Below, piece after piece: positions 23,010-31,334 of a stretch of 32,270 nucleotides of DNA. The translations under genes and the position numbers were made by a program. The notes below the pieces were generated by a model. The model saw only the letters and a list, made by a program, of their open reading frames with translations, did no database searches and was not told the DNA's origin. This DNA comes from Candidatus Obscuribacterales bacterium (GTDB lineage: Bacteria; Cyanobacteriota; Vampirovibrionia; Obscuribacterales; Obscuribacteraceae), in contig JAIERK010000249.1 of the NCBI GenBank assembly GCA_019746975.1, forward strand, positions 1 to 32,270. Reading direction: 5' to 3'. The number at the start of each line of letters is the position of its first letter. Position 1 is the stretch's first letter.

Positions 23010-24482
23010 CTAAAGCTCATCGACCACGGCTAACGGTAGTGTGAACCAGAAAATGCTACCACCTGATGACGGAACATCGACACCGATTTTGCCTCCATGT
23101 AATTCAACCAGCATCTTACATATCGGTAGGCCTAAGCCACTTGAACCTGCCTTGGGGCGCTTGTCATCAGGAACCTGCTCAAACGGTAAGAAGATCGTTT
23201 CACGATATTTTTCAGATACACCAGGTCCCTCATCTCTGATTGCAATTTTGAGCATCTCATCTTCGTCATCGCCAGATTCTGCCAGAGGAACCGTATAAAT
23301 CCTAATCGTAGAGCCGCGCGGCGTATATTTCGCCGCATTTGCAATTAGATTTACGAGAATCTGGGGTAGTCTTTCGCGGTCGGCAATAACGCGATGGTCG
23401 CCACCAGAAACATCAATACCGATATCTTGCTTCGTTAACAAGGGTAGAAGCTCGCTAATACACTCGTCGATGACGTCGCGGATTGATACCATATCCAGGG
23501 TCAAATCCAACTTCCCGACTTTAAGTTTATCAAAATCCAGAACATCGTTGACCATTCGAGAAAGACGCTGAACAAGTTTATCCATATCATTGAGTCTTTT
23601 GTGCACCGCATCAGATACTTGCGTAACTGTCCTATTCAAGAGGATCTCCAGTGTAATTTGAACCGACGTCAACGGTCCTCTGATATCGTGGCTGACCATA
23701 TTCATCAATTGTTGCTTACGCGCTTCTGCCGCTTTGAGCGATTCATTCATCTCGTGGAATGTTCTGTCCAGGTCGGCAATCTCATCCTTACCGTCGATGC
23801 GTTGATTCAATGGTAGCCCCTCCGGGACTCGACGGGTATTGTCGACAACTATATTGAATCTCTTGGCAAAATCTCTGGCATAAACCAGCAACAAGACAGC
23901 TGCTACAAGCATATTGATCGAAAAACCGCTCACTATGCTAACGAGAAATATCCAACGAGAGCGCTCCAACTGCTGCGTATCGGTAAGGCTTTCTCCCACT
24001 CTCTCGGTTATAAGCTTCTCGAGAATCATAAGAAGCTCCTCAATCTCTTTTCTCAGTTCACTGACCACCAAAATAAGCGATGGTCCTGAGCCCGCGGTCC
24101 TCAAAGATACCGCTTGCCTTGCTGCATACATGCTGCTAAGCACTCGCTTGAGGATTGCTTTCGCCTTTCTAGTCGTCGCACTGGGATTGGCTCTATCCAT
24201 CAAGGAGAGCATTTCCACTTTACGCTGCAATTGCTCATACTGTTGATCGAACGCTCTCAGAGACCCGGTCTCATTGCCCATTCCATAGATCGACAAACCG
24301 CCAATCGCTTTGTAGGTCAAAATAGATATGGCCATGAGCTCCTGCGTCTGAGTTCTGAAATGCATATCTTTCCAGGCTAGCTCTTCAGAAGAACGATGTG
24401 CGCCGATGAGAAACAATACAAAGGCGAACTGTCCGACAATCGGAATAGCAATAAGCAGAACGCCCTTTTGAAACAGTTTCAT
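23010..24482 (-). CDS. Two-component sensor histidine kinase
   Basis: The 490-residue membrane kinase has a first helix at ~8-27, a periplasmic helical sensor of ~150 residues (CHASE3-like in size and heptad pattern, a guess) and a second helix at ~178-201. HAMP follows (~202-255, DEIADLDRTFHEMNESL). The HisKA dimerisation domain has phospho-acceptor His265 in MVSHDIRGPLTS. The HATPase domain shows the N-box (VNLIANAAKYT), G1 (DEGPGV), F-box (FLPFEQV) and G2 (GSSGLGLPI). All catalytic boxes are intact. It is first in a two-gene operon with the OmpR-type regulator. The signal it senses is unknown. Confidence 0.94.
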   Translation of the reverse strand: MKLFQKGVLLIAIPIVGQFAFVLFLIGAHRSSEELAWKDMHFRTQTQELMAISILTYKAIGGLSIYGMGNETGSLRAFDQQYEQLQRKVEMLSLMDRANPSATTRKAKAILKRVLSSMYAARQAVSLRTAGSGPSLILVVSELRKEIEELLMILEKLITERVGESLTDTQQLERSRWIFLVSIVSGFSINMLVAAVLLLVYARDFAKRFNIVVDNTRRVPEGLPLNQRIDGKDEIADLDRTFHEMNESLKAAEARKQQLMNMVSHDIRGPLTSVQITLEILLNRTVTQVSDAVHKRLNDMDKLVQRLSRMVNDVLDFDKLKVGKLDLTLDMVSIRDVIDECISELLPLLTKQDIGIDVSGGDHRVIADRERLPQILVNLIANAAKYTPRGSTIRIYTVPLAESGDDEDEMLKIAIRDEGPGVSEKYRETIFLPFEQVPDDKRPKAGSSGLGLPICKMLVELHGGKIGVDVPSSGGSIFWFTLPLAVVDEL

Positions 24483-24614
24483 CGACAGACCAGGTTGGCA
24501 CGCACAGTGTACCGCATGAGTGCCAGTTTTTCAGTCCGCAAAATACCAGTGCAGCATATCCCAAAACAACGACAAGCATATCAACACGCACAAAAGACGA
24601 TATTCCGCGAGGTC

Positions 24615-24965
24615 TCAGTCCACCAACAACACATATCGACCCAATTTGACCAACTCTTCTCGAAAAAGTCGGTGGAGAAGAGTCGGGACGAACAGCGCTT
24701 CTATCAATCCTGTCAGGCCGCGCTTTGATTCATAAACAGTTGAAATCGTGACCAGAGTCCCCTGTTCGTGAGGTTCAAGAAGGAACTCGGTAATTATTCC
24801 CGTGTTTAAATCGATCTCGCTAAATTCTCGATCGGGAATCGTGCGCTCAATACGGGCTCGGAATGTTCGTTTTGCAGCGCCTACCTTGATTGCATACTCG
24901 ATGACATTGTCGTCGTCCGCCTCATAATGAACGAACGCTTCCGGTAGTATGTGCTGGCTAATGGT
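24615..24965 (-). pseudogene. SRPBCC (START/polyketide-cyclase-like) protein, N-terminally truncated
   Basis: The frame holds the central and C-terminal part of an SRPBCC-type lipid/hydrophobic-ligand-binding fold: FVHYEADDDNVIEYAIK, TFRARIERTIPDREF, ITEFLLEPHEQGTLVTIST and the long C-terminal helix FVPTLLHRLFREELVKLGRYV. The first ~40 residues expected of the fold are missing. An ATG at 25037 extends the frame upstream, but that stretch is an alternative-frame reading of a trehalose-synthase scrap and lacks SRPBCC character. Ligand and role are unknown. Confidence 0.55.
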
Positions 24966-25070
24966 GAAAAAAACGGTGCCAGTAGTACTGCTTCGCCTGC
25001 GAGTCCCAGGTCCAATTCGACGACTCGGTATCGACAAAGATTATTCGTGCGTCACGAAACACTTCGTCAG
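24955..25070 (-). pseudogene. Trehalose-synthase (GH13, TreS-like) fragment
   Basis: About 35 residues on the minus strand read MDTDEVFRDARIIFVDTES, then NWTWDSQAKQYYWHRFF. This is the conserved N-terminal segment of trehalose synthase TreS, where the usual text continues S-H-Q-P-D-L. Homology stops abruptly at both ends: the frame closes at a TAG after FFHH, and the upstream part loses the pattern. No other part of treS is present. Its 3' end runs into the SRPBCC frame. Confidence 0.7.
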
Positions 25071-25203
25071 TGTCCATCGCAAAGGGGAGAAGCCATCGGC
25101 ATTACTGTCAAAAAAAAGTCTTAACGTGAAGCTGGTAAACAATCATGTCTTTGAACCATAAAGGATCATCTCTGAGGTCTAGCGGCTCACTCATCGTACG
25201 TTC

Positions 25204-26667
25204 TTATCCCTTCACTACTCCGACCGGCCGAAGGCGTGCCACAGGTCTTGCAAGACCCGCGTCCTTGACCGCCTTGATGACCGCGTCGATAGGCTTGTAC
25301 GCTTCCGGAACTTCCTCGGTCAGTCCTTCTCTCGTCGAGGCCTTTGCGATCACACCGCGCGCCTTTAGTGCAGCGATCACGTCTTTAGACTGACGCCCCT
25401 GGCGTGCCTGCGTGCGACTCATCAGACGTCCGGCACCGTGGCAAACGCTTCCAAATGACTCTCTTAATGCTTGCTCCGTCCCGACGAGAACATACGAAGC
25501 GGTGCCCATGTCGCCTGGGATGATAACTGGTTGTCCAGTCTTTTGAAAAATCTCGGCAAGTTCCGGACGACCGGCAGGAAAGGCTCGAGTCGCCCCTTTA
25601 CGATGCACGAGAACTCTCATCGATCGTCCATCTACAATATGATTCTCGAACTTCGCCATATTGTGAGCGACATCGTACACGAGTGGAATGTCGGTATCGC
25701 GACCGAACATCTGTCTCACAACCTGTCTTATCCAGTGAGTTATACACTGTCGATTGGCGAAAGCGAAGTTGGCAGAAGCAGCCATAGCGCCGAGATAACT
25801 CTTTCCCTCTCGCGAATCGATGGGACAACAAGCGAGCTCACGATCAGGAACTTCGATTGAGAATCGATTCATAACCGGCTTCATCGTACTGACAAAATCA
25901 GTACAGACTTGGTGCCCAAGCCCGCGCGAGCCGCAATGGACCATGAAGCAAATCTGACGATCGAATAGACCAAAGGTCTCGGCCGCCTCGCGATCGAAAA
26001 TCTGATCGACTACATCAACCTCCAAGAAGTGATTGCCGGAGCCCAGAGTACCCAGTTGGCCCGCACCACGCTTTCGAGATCGATCGCTTACCTCCACCGC
26101 AATCGCATAGTCCAGACAGCCACCATCCTCGGTATGATCGATATCGCGTTTTTCGCCAAAGCCTTCACTTATAGCCCAGTTGGAGCCAGTCTTCAAGACC
26201 GCGTCCAGTTGCTGTTTGGTGAGGTCTATGCGACCATCTTTTCCCGCACCTGTAGGGACAGCGTTGAACAAGGCCGTCATGAGATCCTCCAGCTTAGACT
26301 CAATCTCATTGAGTGTGAACGGGCTGGACATCAATCGCACGCCGCAGTTGATATCAAACCCGACTCCGCCTGGAGAGACGACACCATCGGTTGGGTCCAT
26401 AGCAGCAACCCCGCCGATTGGAAAGCCGTAACCCTGATGCATGTCTGGCATCGACAGAGTTCTAGCGACAACGCCTGGAAGTGTCGCCACATTCGCGGCT
26501 TGCTCAAACGATAAATCTTTGGCAACATCACCGATCAGCTCAGGACTGCTGAAGACAAGCGCATCGACTCTCATTCCCTTTTTGTAGCTTTTCGGAATCA
26601 GATAGCGATTCTGATCGATAACTTCAACTATGTTGTCCCACTTGGTTTTTGAGTTTAGCCTCGCCAT
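25204..26667 (-). CDS. rtcB: RtcB 3'-phosphate/5'-OH RNA ligase
   Basis: The 487-residue protein is full length for RtcB. Metal and guanylate sites are visible: D105 and C108 in GFDINCGVRL, N212-H213 in GSGNHFLEV, H244 in HCGSRGLGHQ, H335 in VAHNMAKFE and the guanylylated H410 in CHGAGRLMSR. The enzyme joins 2',3'-cyclic-phosphate and 5'-OH RNA ends using GTP and Mn2+, in tRNA or RNA repair in the cytoplasm. The start has a clear AGGAAAG site 2 nt from the ATG. It follows the archease gene by 53 bp on the same strand, forming an RNA-repair operon. Regulation by an RtcR-type activator is not evident here. Confidence 0.97.
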   Translation of the reverse strand: MARLNSKTKWDNIVEVIDQNRYLIPKSYKKGMRVDALVFSSPELIGDVAKDLSFEQAANVATLPGVVARTLSMPDMHQGYGFPIGGVAAMDPTDGVVSPGGVGFDINCGVRLMSSPFTLNEIESKLEDLMTALFNAVPTGAGKDGRIDLTKQQLDAVLKTGSNWAISEGFGEKRDIDHTEDGGCLDYAIAVEVSDRSRKRGAGQLGTLGSGNHFLEVDVVDQIFDREAAETFGLFDRQICFMVHCGSRGLGHQVCTDFVSTMKPVMNRFSIEVPDRELACCPIDSREGKSYLGAMAASANFAFANRQCITHWIRQVVRQMFGRDTDIPLVYDVAHNMAKFENHIVDGRSMRVLVHRKGATRAFPAGRPELAEIFQKTGQPVIIPGDMGTASYVLVGTEQALRESFGSVCHGAGRLMSRTQARQGRQSKDVIAALKARGVIAKASTREGLTEEVPEAYKPIDAVIKAVKDAGLARPVARLRPVGVVKG

Positions 26668-26720
26668 ATCTTTCCTTTCTGTCGAGAATGGTATTCCTAT
26701 TCCTATTCATTCATAGCGCG

Positions 26721-27167
26721 TTAAATGTCCAGGAAGACCTGTGCCTCTATTTCACCAGCCTTTCTTTCCACCTTCAACTGATGAAGGGTTATAGCCTTAA
26801 CATAGGTCTTAACCTCGTGTTTAGTCCGATCGAAGTTTTGTCCGTACAAAGTTGCCTCGAATTTTGTCAATGATTCGCCGGTTGTCAAAATGTTTTTCAC
26901 GACAAACTTTGAAAATAAAAGCCCTTCGGCATCGAATAGAAAAAGAATCTCTGAGAGCCAGTTGTAGAGAACAAGGTCCAACTCGTCACCCTGGTAGTCG
27001 AACTCTCTCTCAATCTGACATTCGATACTGCCGAGATCGACAAGTAACGACGTCAATCCACGCGCGCATCGCTCGAACAGCACCTCCATAGTCTTTGCTC
27101 GACAGCGAAAGCCCATATCGGCAGGATGATCGAGAATCTCAAATCCTTCTACTTCGTTTTCCAGCAT
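26721..27167 (-). CDS. Archease, RtcB activating factor
   Basis: It has about 148 residues from the ATG at 27167 (MLENEVEGFEILDHPADMGF); a TTG at 27203 could extend it by 12. The family signature FEILDHPADMGF places the metal-binding Asp in D-H-x-A-D. ALLY-type helices (LFERCARGLTSLL) and the C-terminal VKTYVKAITLHQLKV follow. Archease speeds RtcB guanylylation and broadens its nucleotide use. It precedes rtcB on the same strand, which supports the assignment. Confidence 0.93.
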   Translation of the reverse strand: MLENEVEGFEILDHPADMGFRCRAKTMEVLFERCARGLTSLLVDLGSIECQIEREFDYQGDELDLVLYNWLSEILFLFDAEGLLFSKFVVKNILTTGESLTKFEATLYGQNFDRTKHEVKTYVKAITLHQLKVERKAGEIEAQVFLDI

Positions 27168-27295
27168 AAACCGCGCTCGATTGACCGTGCCTATTTTACC
27201 CAATCACCGGAATGGGTGAGACTAACTCATGCCATGCCCATTTTCAAGGTGATAAACTGCCCACGCGCATTATCGCGAGGCATCAACGGATTGGC

Positions 27296-28114
27296 ATGGA
27301 TACAACTGTTCTTGGCATCATAGTCATAACCCTTTGCACTGTGCTGGCGGTCGGCGGAATGCTGTTTGTCAGAAAGATAGTCGGACTGGAGAAGCTCCAA
27401 GAGCTCCACGAAATCTCTGGCGATATGCTGTCTGTCATCGGAACACTTTACGCCGTCCTACTTGGGTTCGTCGTGGTCGACGCGATGACAAACGTGCAAA
27501 ACATGCGGTACAACGTCGAGCAAGAAGCAAACGCACTCGGCAACATATATCTGTCGGCCGACGGTCTGCCTGCGGACCTCAGGAACAGAATGCATTCCTA
27601 CTGCCAAAATTATCTAACCATCGTCGTCGGTCAAGAGTGGAAAGCCATGGCTGACGGGAAGTCGATAGACGAGGCCCATGTACTGACCTGGAAGATGTGG
27701 CGCCTGGCCACACACCTCGATGCTTCAACACAAGGCGATCAAAGCATCAAAGACAGGATACTAGAAGAGCTATCGGACCTGAGCGACAACCGCAGAACCC
27801 GCCTCGTTACAGCAACTCACGGAATCGCCCCGATTATGTGGGTTTTGCTTATAAGCGGCGGCGTTTTCACAATGGTGTTTACCTACTTCTTCGGTTTGGA
27901 AAACATTGTGGCTCAATCGATAATGACAGCGCTTATAGCAATCACGCTCTCGCTCAACATTTGGCTGGTTTACCTGTTTGGATATCCTTTCTCCGGCGAC
28001 GTCAACGTCACACCGGAAGCATTCGAGTTAAACAGAAAGTTGTTCGATCAGTACGAAGTCAAATGCGTACAAGACACCAAATGTGATATCACAAAAGTCA
28101 AGTTAGGGGAATAA
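27296..28114 (+). CDS. DUF4239-like membrane protein
   Basis: It has 272 residues from the ATG at 27296 (GGATTGG just upstream); the upstream frame to 27212 is out of character. Four hydrophobic segments are visible: ~4-23, ~45-63, ~177-197 and ~208-229. Between segments two and three is a long soluble helical region beginning NVQNMRYNVEQEANALGNIY. This is the bestrophin-like layout of DUF4239 proteins, of unknown function, often next to transporters. Three bases separate its stop from the POT transporter GTG, so they are co-translated. Confidence 0.75.
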   Translation: MDTTVLGIIVITLCTVLAVGGMLFVRKIVGLEKLQELHEISGDMLSVIGTLYAVLLGFVVVDAMTNVQNMRYNVEQEANALGNIYLSADGLPADLRNRMHSYCQNYLTIVVGQEWKAMADGKSIDEAHVLTWKMWRLATHLDASTQGDQSIKDRILEELSDLSDNRRTRLVTATHGIAPIMWVLLISGGVFTMVFTYFFGLENIVAQSIMTALIAITLSLNIWLVYLFGYPFSGDVNVTPEAFELNRKLFDQYEVKCVQDTKCDITKVKLGE

Positions 28115-28116
28115 TC

Positions 28117-29514
28117 GTGACTGCAACTGGCGCCATGGATCAAGCAGATCCGAGTGAAAAGACGTTTGCCGGTCATCCGATTGGTCTGGTAAACCTCTTC
28201 TTCACAGAGATGTGGGAGCGATTCAGTTACTACGGAATGCGCGCCATCCTGATACTGTACATGGTGGCCGCGGTAGGCGATGGTGGGCTCGGCATGCCCA
28301 ACGAAGAAGCTGGCAAAATCTACGGCTTCTATACCATGTCCGTTTACCTGGGTGCATTACCAGGAGGCTTCATAGCGGATCGATTCCTGGGAGCACGAAA
28401 GGCGGTGCTGATAGGCGGCATTATCATTGCCCTCGGACATTTCACGATTGCCTTTCCATCTATTCAAACATTCTATGCCGGTATGGCGCTTATCGTGATG
28501 GGGACCGGGCTATTGAAGCCCAACATCAGCTCGATGCTCGGCATGCTTTACAAGGAGGGTGACCCGAGGCGCGACGCAGGGTTCAGCATCTTCTATATGG
28601 GTATCAACATAGGAGCCATGCTCGCCCCTCTCGTCTGCGGATACCTGGCACAAGGGGTAGAGTTCAAGCACTGGCTCACCACTATCGGAATGTCGCAACA
28701 TATGAGCTGGCACTGGGGATTCGGTGCCGCCGGTGTCGGAATGATCATCGGAATTGTCCATTACGTTATCCAGGGCAAGCAACTTGGCACAGCTGGCCTG
28801 AAGAAAAGAGCACAAGGGGCGGGCGATCCTTCTGCCGCCTCTCAAGAAAAAGAATCAATGATGCTGACAAAGGAAGAGTGGAAGCGAATCGCCGCAATCG
28901 GCGTATTGTTCGTGTTCAACATTCTCTTCTGGGCAATCTATGAACAAGGTGGATCTAGTCTGAACATCTTTGCAGATAAATGTACTGACACAACAATCTT
29001 CGGATGGCAGTTTCCTTCTAGTTGGCTGCAGACATTTCAAGCTAGCTTTGTAATTATGTTCGCACCGGTTTTCTCCTGGCTCTGGATCAAGATGGGGGAT
29101 AAACAGCCATCAGCCCCCGCGAAATTTGCAATTGGCTTATTACTTCTCGGTGCAGGCATTGCGATTATGGTTCCGGCGGCCGGACTGGCGGCACAGGGCA
29201 AGGTCAGCCCGATGTGGCTGATTGCAGTCTACTTGCTCGAAGTGCTGGGAGAGCTCTGTCTCAGTCCGGTCGGCTTAAGTACTGTGACGAAACTCGCACC
29301 GGCAAGATTCCTCGGGCTGACAATGGGAGCCTGGTTCTTCAGCACAGCTTTTGGCAATTACCTGGCCGGCAGCCTGGGCGGATTATTCAACGAAAAAGAT
29401 GTATCAGGGATGTCGAACCTTTTCTCTGCGATGGCGATTTCGGCTTTCGTTGCCACGGCGCTGCTTGCACTTCTGGTTCCCAAAGTGAAACAGCTCATGG
29501 GCGAGGTAAGGTAG
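28117..29514 (+). CDS. POT/PTR-family proton-coupled oligopeptide transporter
   Basis: The 465-residue protein has ~12-14 membrane helices. POT motifs are clear: E-x-x-E-R in FFTEMWERFSYYGMRAIL (~27-44), then GALPGGFIADRFLGARKAV and NISSMLGMLY. The family takes up di- and tripeptides with protons across the inner membrane. It starts at a GTG with AGGGGA just upstream. It overlaps functionally with the DUF4239-like gene before it and the antiporter after it, all on the same strand. The substrate is not predictable beyond small peptides. Confidence 0.92.
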   Translation: MTATGAMDQADPSEKTFAGHPIGLVNLFFTEMWERFSYYGMRAILILYMVAAVGDGGLGMPNEEAGKIYGFYTMSVYLGALPGGFIADRFLGARKAVLIGGIIIALGHFTIAFPSIQTFYAGMALIVMGTGLLKPNISSMLGMLYKEGDPRRDAGFSIFYMGINIGAMLAPLVCGYLAQGVEFKHWLTTIGMSQHMSWHWGFGAAGVGMIIGIVHYVIQGKQLGTAGLKKRAQGAGDPSAASQEKESMMLTKEEWKRIAAIGVLFVFNILFWAIYEQGGSSLNIFADKCTDTTIFGWQFPSSWLQTFQASFVIMFAPVFSWLWIKMGDKQPSAPAKFAIGLLLLGAGIAIMVPAAGLAAQGKVSPMWLIAVYLLEVLGELCLSPVGLSTVTKLAPARFLGLTMGAWFFSTAFGNYLAGSLGGLFNEKDVSGMSNLFSAMAISAFVATALLALLVPKVKQLMGEVR

Positions 29515-29566
29515 AGTTGATCTTACGCACAAAACAACGTCGTAAACAGTTTTAGGACCAGTAGAC

Positions 29567-31189
29567 GTGAACACCTCCGGAATAGATCTTCATATATTCT
29601 TCGTGCTTGTGCTGGTAGCCACATGCGTTGCGATCGCGATCAAATGGATCAGATTGCCTTACTCTATCGCGCTTGTGCTCGTAGGTTTAAACATAGGCAT
29701 TTTCCACCTCTTGCCTCCGGTAGTTATGACACCGGAATTGATACTGCTATTTTTTCTGCCAGCTATGCTCTTCGAGGCCTCGTGGAACCTCGATCTTCGG
29801 ATGATGAAGCGATGTTTTCAGCCAGTGATTGCATTCGCGACCGTCGGAGTTGGATTATCTACAGCAGTGGTTGGAGCGGTTCTTCACTACATGGCAGGCG
29901 TCGACATGACAACAGCAATGCTGTTCGGCGCGATGATTTCGGCAACAGATCCAATTTCGGTCCTGGCACTGTTCAAGCGAATGGGAATCGAAAAACGACT
30001 GATTACAATTCTCGAGGGAGAGAGCCTTCTGAATGACGCTACGGCAGTAGTACTCTTCCGCATACTTCTGGCGGCAGCCATTACCGGCGGTGCAATCAGT
30101 GCGGCCGACCTGGGTATGCAGTTCTTGCTCGTCACCTTTGGCGGAGCCGCAATCGGAATCGTACTCGGACTGGCGGCTTCTTTTCTTACTAAGTTCTTCG
30201 ACGATCACTTACTAGAAATTACTCTCACTATTATCGTCGCATATGGCTCCTATCTTATTTCAGAGCAGTTTCACGCATCCTCGGTTATGGCAGTGCTGGT
30301 TGCCGGAATAGTCATGGGCAATTACGGAAGCAAAACGTATATGTCCGCATCAACGAGGTTGGCTGTGGATTCGTTCTGGGAATACGGGGCATTCATCGCT
30401 GAGTCACTGGTATTTTTGCTGATTGGGATGCAGATTAAGGTCGATCTGCTGATTAAATATGCGCCGCTCATAGGTGTCGCAATCCTAGCTATCTTAGTCG
30501 GGCGACTCGTCGTCATTTACGGACTCGCGCCCTTTGTTTCTTCAAAAGTAGAACCGATACCATTCAAGTGGCGGCACCTACTTTTCTGGGGAGGAGTGAG
30601 AGGCGCACTGTGCATGGCTATGGCACTCAGCTTGCCGCAGAACTTTCCGCTCAAAGAAGGATTGATTGTAACTACATTTGGTGTCGCCCTATTCACACTT
30701 CTTATTCAAGGGTTAACCTTTGAACCCCTGATCAGAGTGCTCAAGGTGAGGGGAATGCAATCGGTCGAATCGAAATACCTCGCAATACGCGAGGACATTC
30801 AGCGGTACCATGAGGAGATGGAAAAACTCAACATTTTGTTGAGCCAGGGTAAGCTCGAACAAAATCAATTCGACGAACAAGTAGCGATCACCCAGCACAA
30901 AATCGAGGTTGCTGATTCGCTCGTGATCAAACTGCAAGAGGATGGCGTCGACATCGACGAAATCGAGCGAATTCAGATAGAACGGGCGCTGATTGTGGCG
31001 CAAAGAGACTGCCTCAATACACTGAGCCGGCGCGGCAGGCTTCGGGCGACTCTAATCAAGAGATACCGAACCAAATTGCATGTCGAGGCGGAAAGACTGC
31101 TAATGGGCGACTCGGAACTGGGCAGTGAAGGCGGTACGGAAAGCGGCGCTGATTTGCCGGATCGAGCGAGTATCGGTTCAGATAGTTAG
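29567..31189 (+). CDS. CPA1-family Na+/H+ antiporter (NhaP/NhaK-like)
   Basis: The 540-residue protein has ~12 membrane helices in the first ~395 residues. They include the family markers LPAMLFEASWNLD, ISATDPISVLALF and LEGESLLNDATAV, which carry the charged transport residues (ATDP, GESLxND). A long cytoplasmic coiled-coil tail (~400-510, KYLAIREDIQRYHEEMEKLN) and an acidic Ser/Gly-rich end may gate or dimerise the protein. It starts at GTG 29567 with AGGA upstream. It exchanges Na+ or K+ for H+ and could support pH homeostasis alongside the proton-driven POT transporter 50 bp upstream. Confidence 0.92.
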   Translation: MNTSGIDLHIFFVLVLVATCVAIAIKWIRLPYSIALVLVGLNIGIFHLLPPVVMTPELILLFFLPAMLFEASWNLDLRMMKRCFQPVIAFATVGVGLSTAVVGAVLHYMAGVDMTTAMLFGAMISATDPISVLALFKRMGIEKRLITILEGESLLNDATAVVLFRILLAAAITGGAISAADLGMQFLLVTFGGAAIGIVLGLAASFLTKFFDDHLLEITLTIIVAYGSYLISEQFHASSVMAVLVAGIVMGNYGSKTYMSASTRLAVDSFWEYGAFIAESLVFLLIGMQIKVDLLIKYAPLIGVAILAILVGRLVVIYGLAPFVSSKVEPIPFKWRHLLFWGGVRGALCMAMALSLPQNFPLKEGLIVTTFGVALFTLLIQGLTFEPLIRVLKVRGMQSVESKYLAIREDIQRYHEEMEKLNILLSQGKLEQNQFDEQVAITQHKIEVADSLVIKLQEDGVDIDEIERIQIERALIVAQRDCLNTLSRRGRLRATLIKRYRTKLHVEAERLLMGDSELGSEGGTESGADLPDRASIGSDS

Positions 31190-31221
31190 CCATGATTGGG
31201 GACCGCTTCTGGTTGGGTTGA

Positions 31222-31284
31222 GTTCAGCTGAACGAACAAACAATCAACCGGTCTGAGACTTGCGGGACCCTTACCGGTTGATTG
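31222..31284. terminator. Inverted repeats between convergent genes
   Basis: A perfect 12-bp palindrome GTTCAGCTGAAC (31222-31233) is followed by a 12-bp stem CAATCAACCGGT / ACCGGTTGATTG (31241-31252 and 31273-31284) with a 20-nt loop. The site lies between the antiporter gene and the convergent repeat-protein gene. Without a T-run it may act as a bidirectional or structure-based transcription end. Confidence 0.5.
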
Positions 31285-31334
31285 TGGTTGCTCGTATTGA
31301 GGGTGAAAAACTTGTTTAAGTCATCGGTCAGTCC

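Noticed and set aside
24396..24735. Plus-strand ORFs opposite the histidine-kinase start and SRPBCC end
   Set aside because: Low-complexity Gln/Arg-rich readings, antisense to real coding sequence.
24955..25037. N-terminal extension of the SRPBCC ORF from ATG 25037
   Set aside because: This stretch is an out-of-frame reading of the trehalose-synthase fragment; its own sequence is Arg/Ser-rich and not SRPBCC-like.
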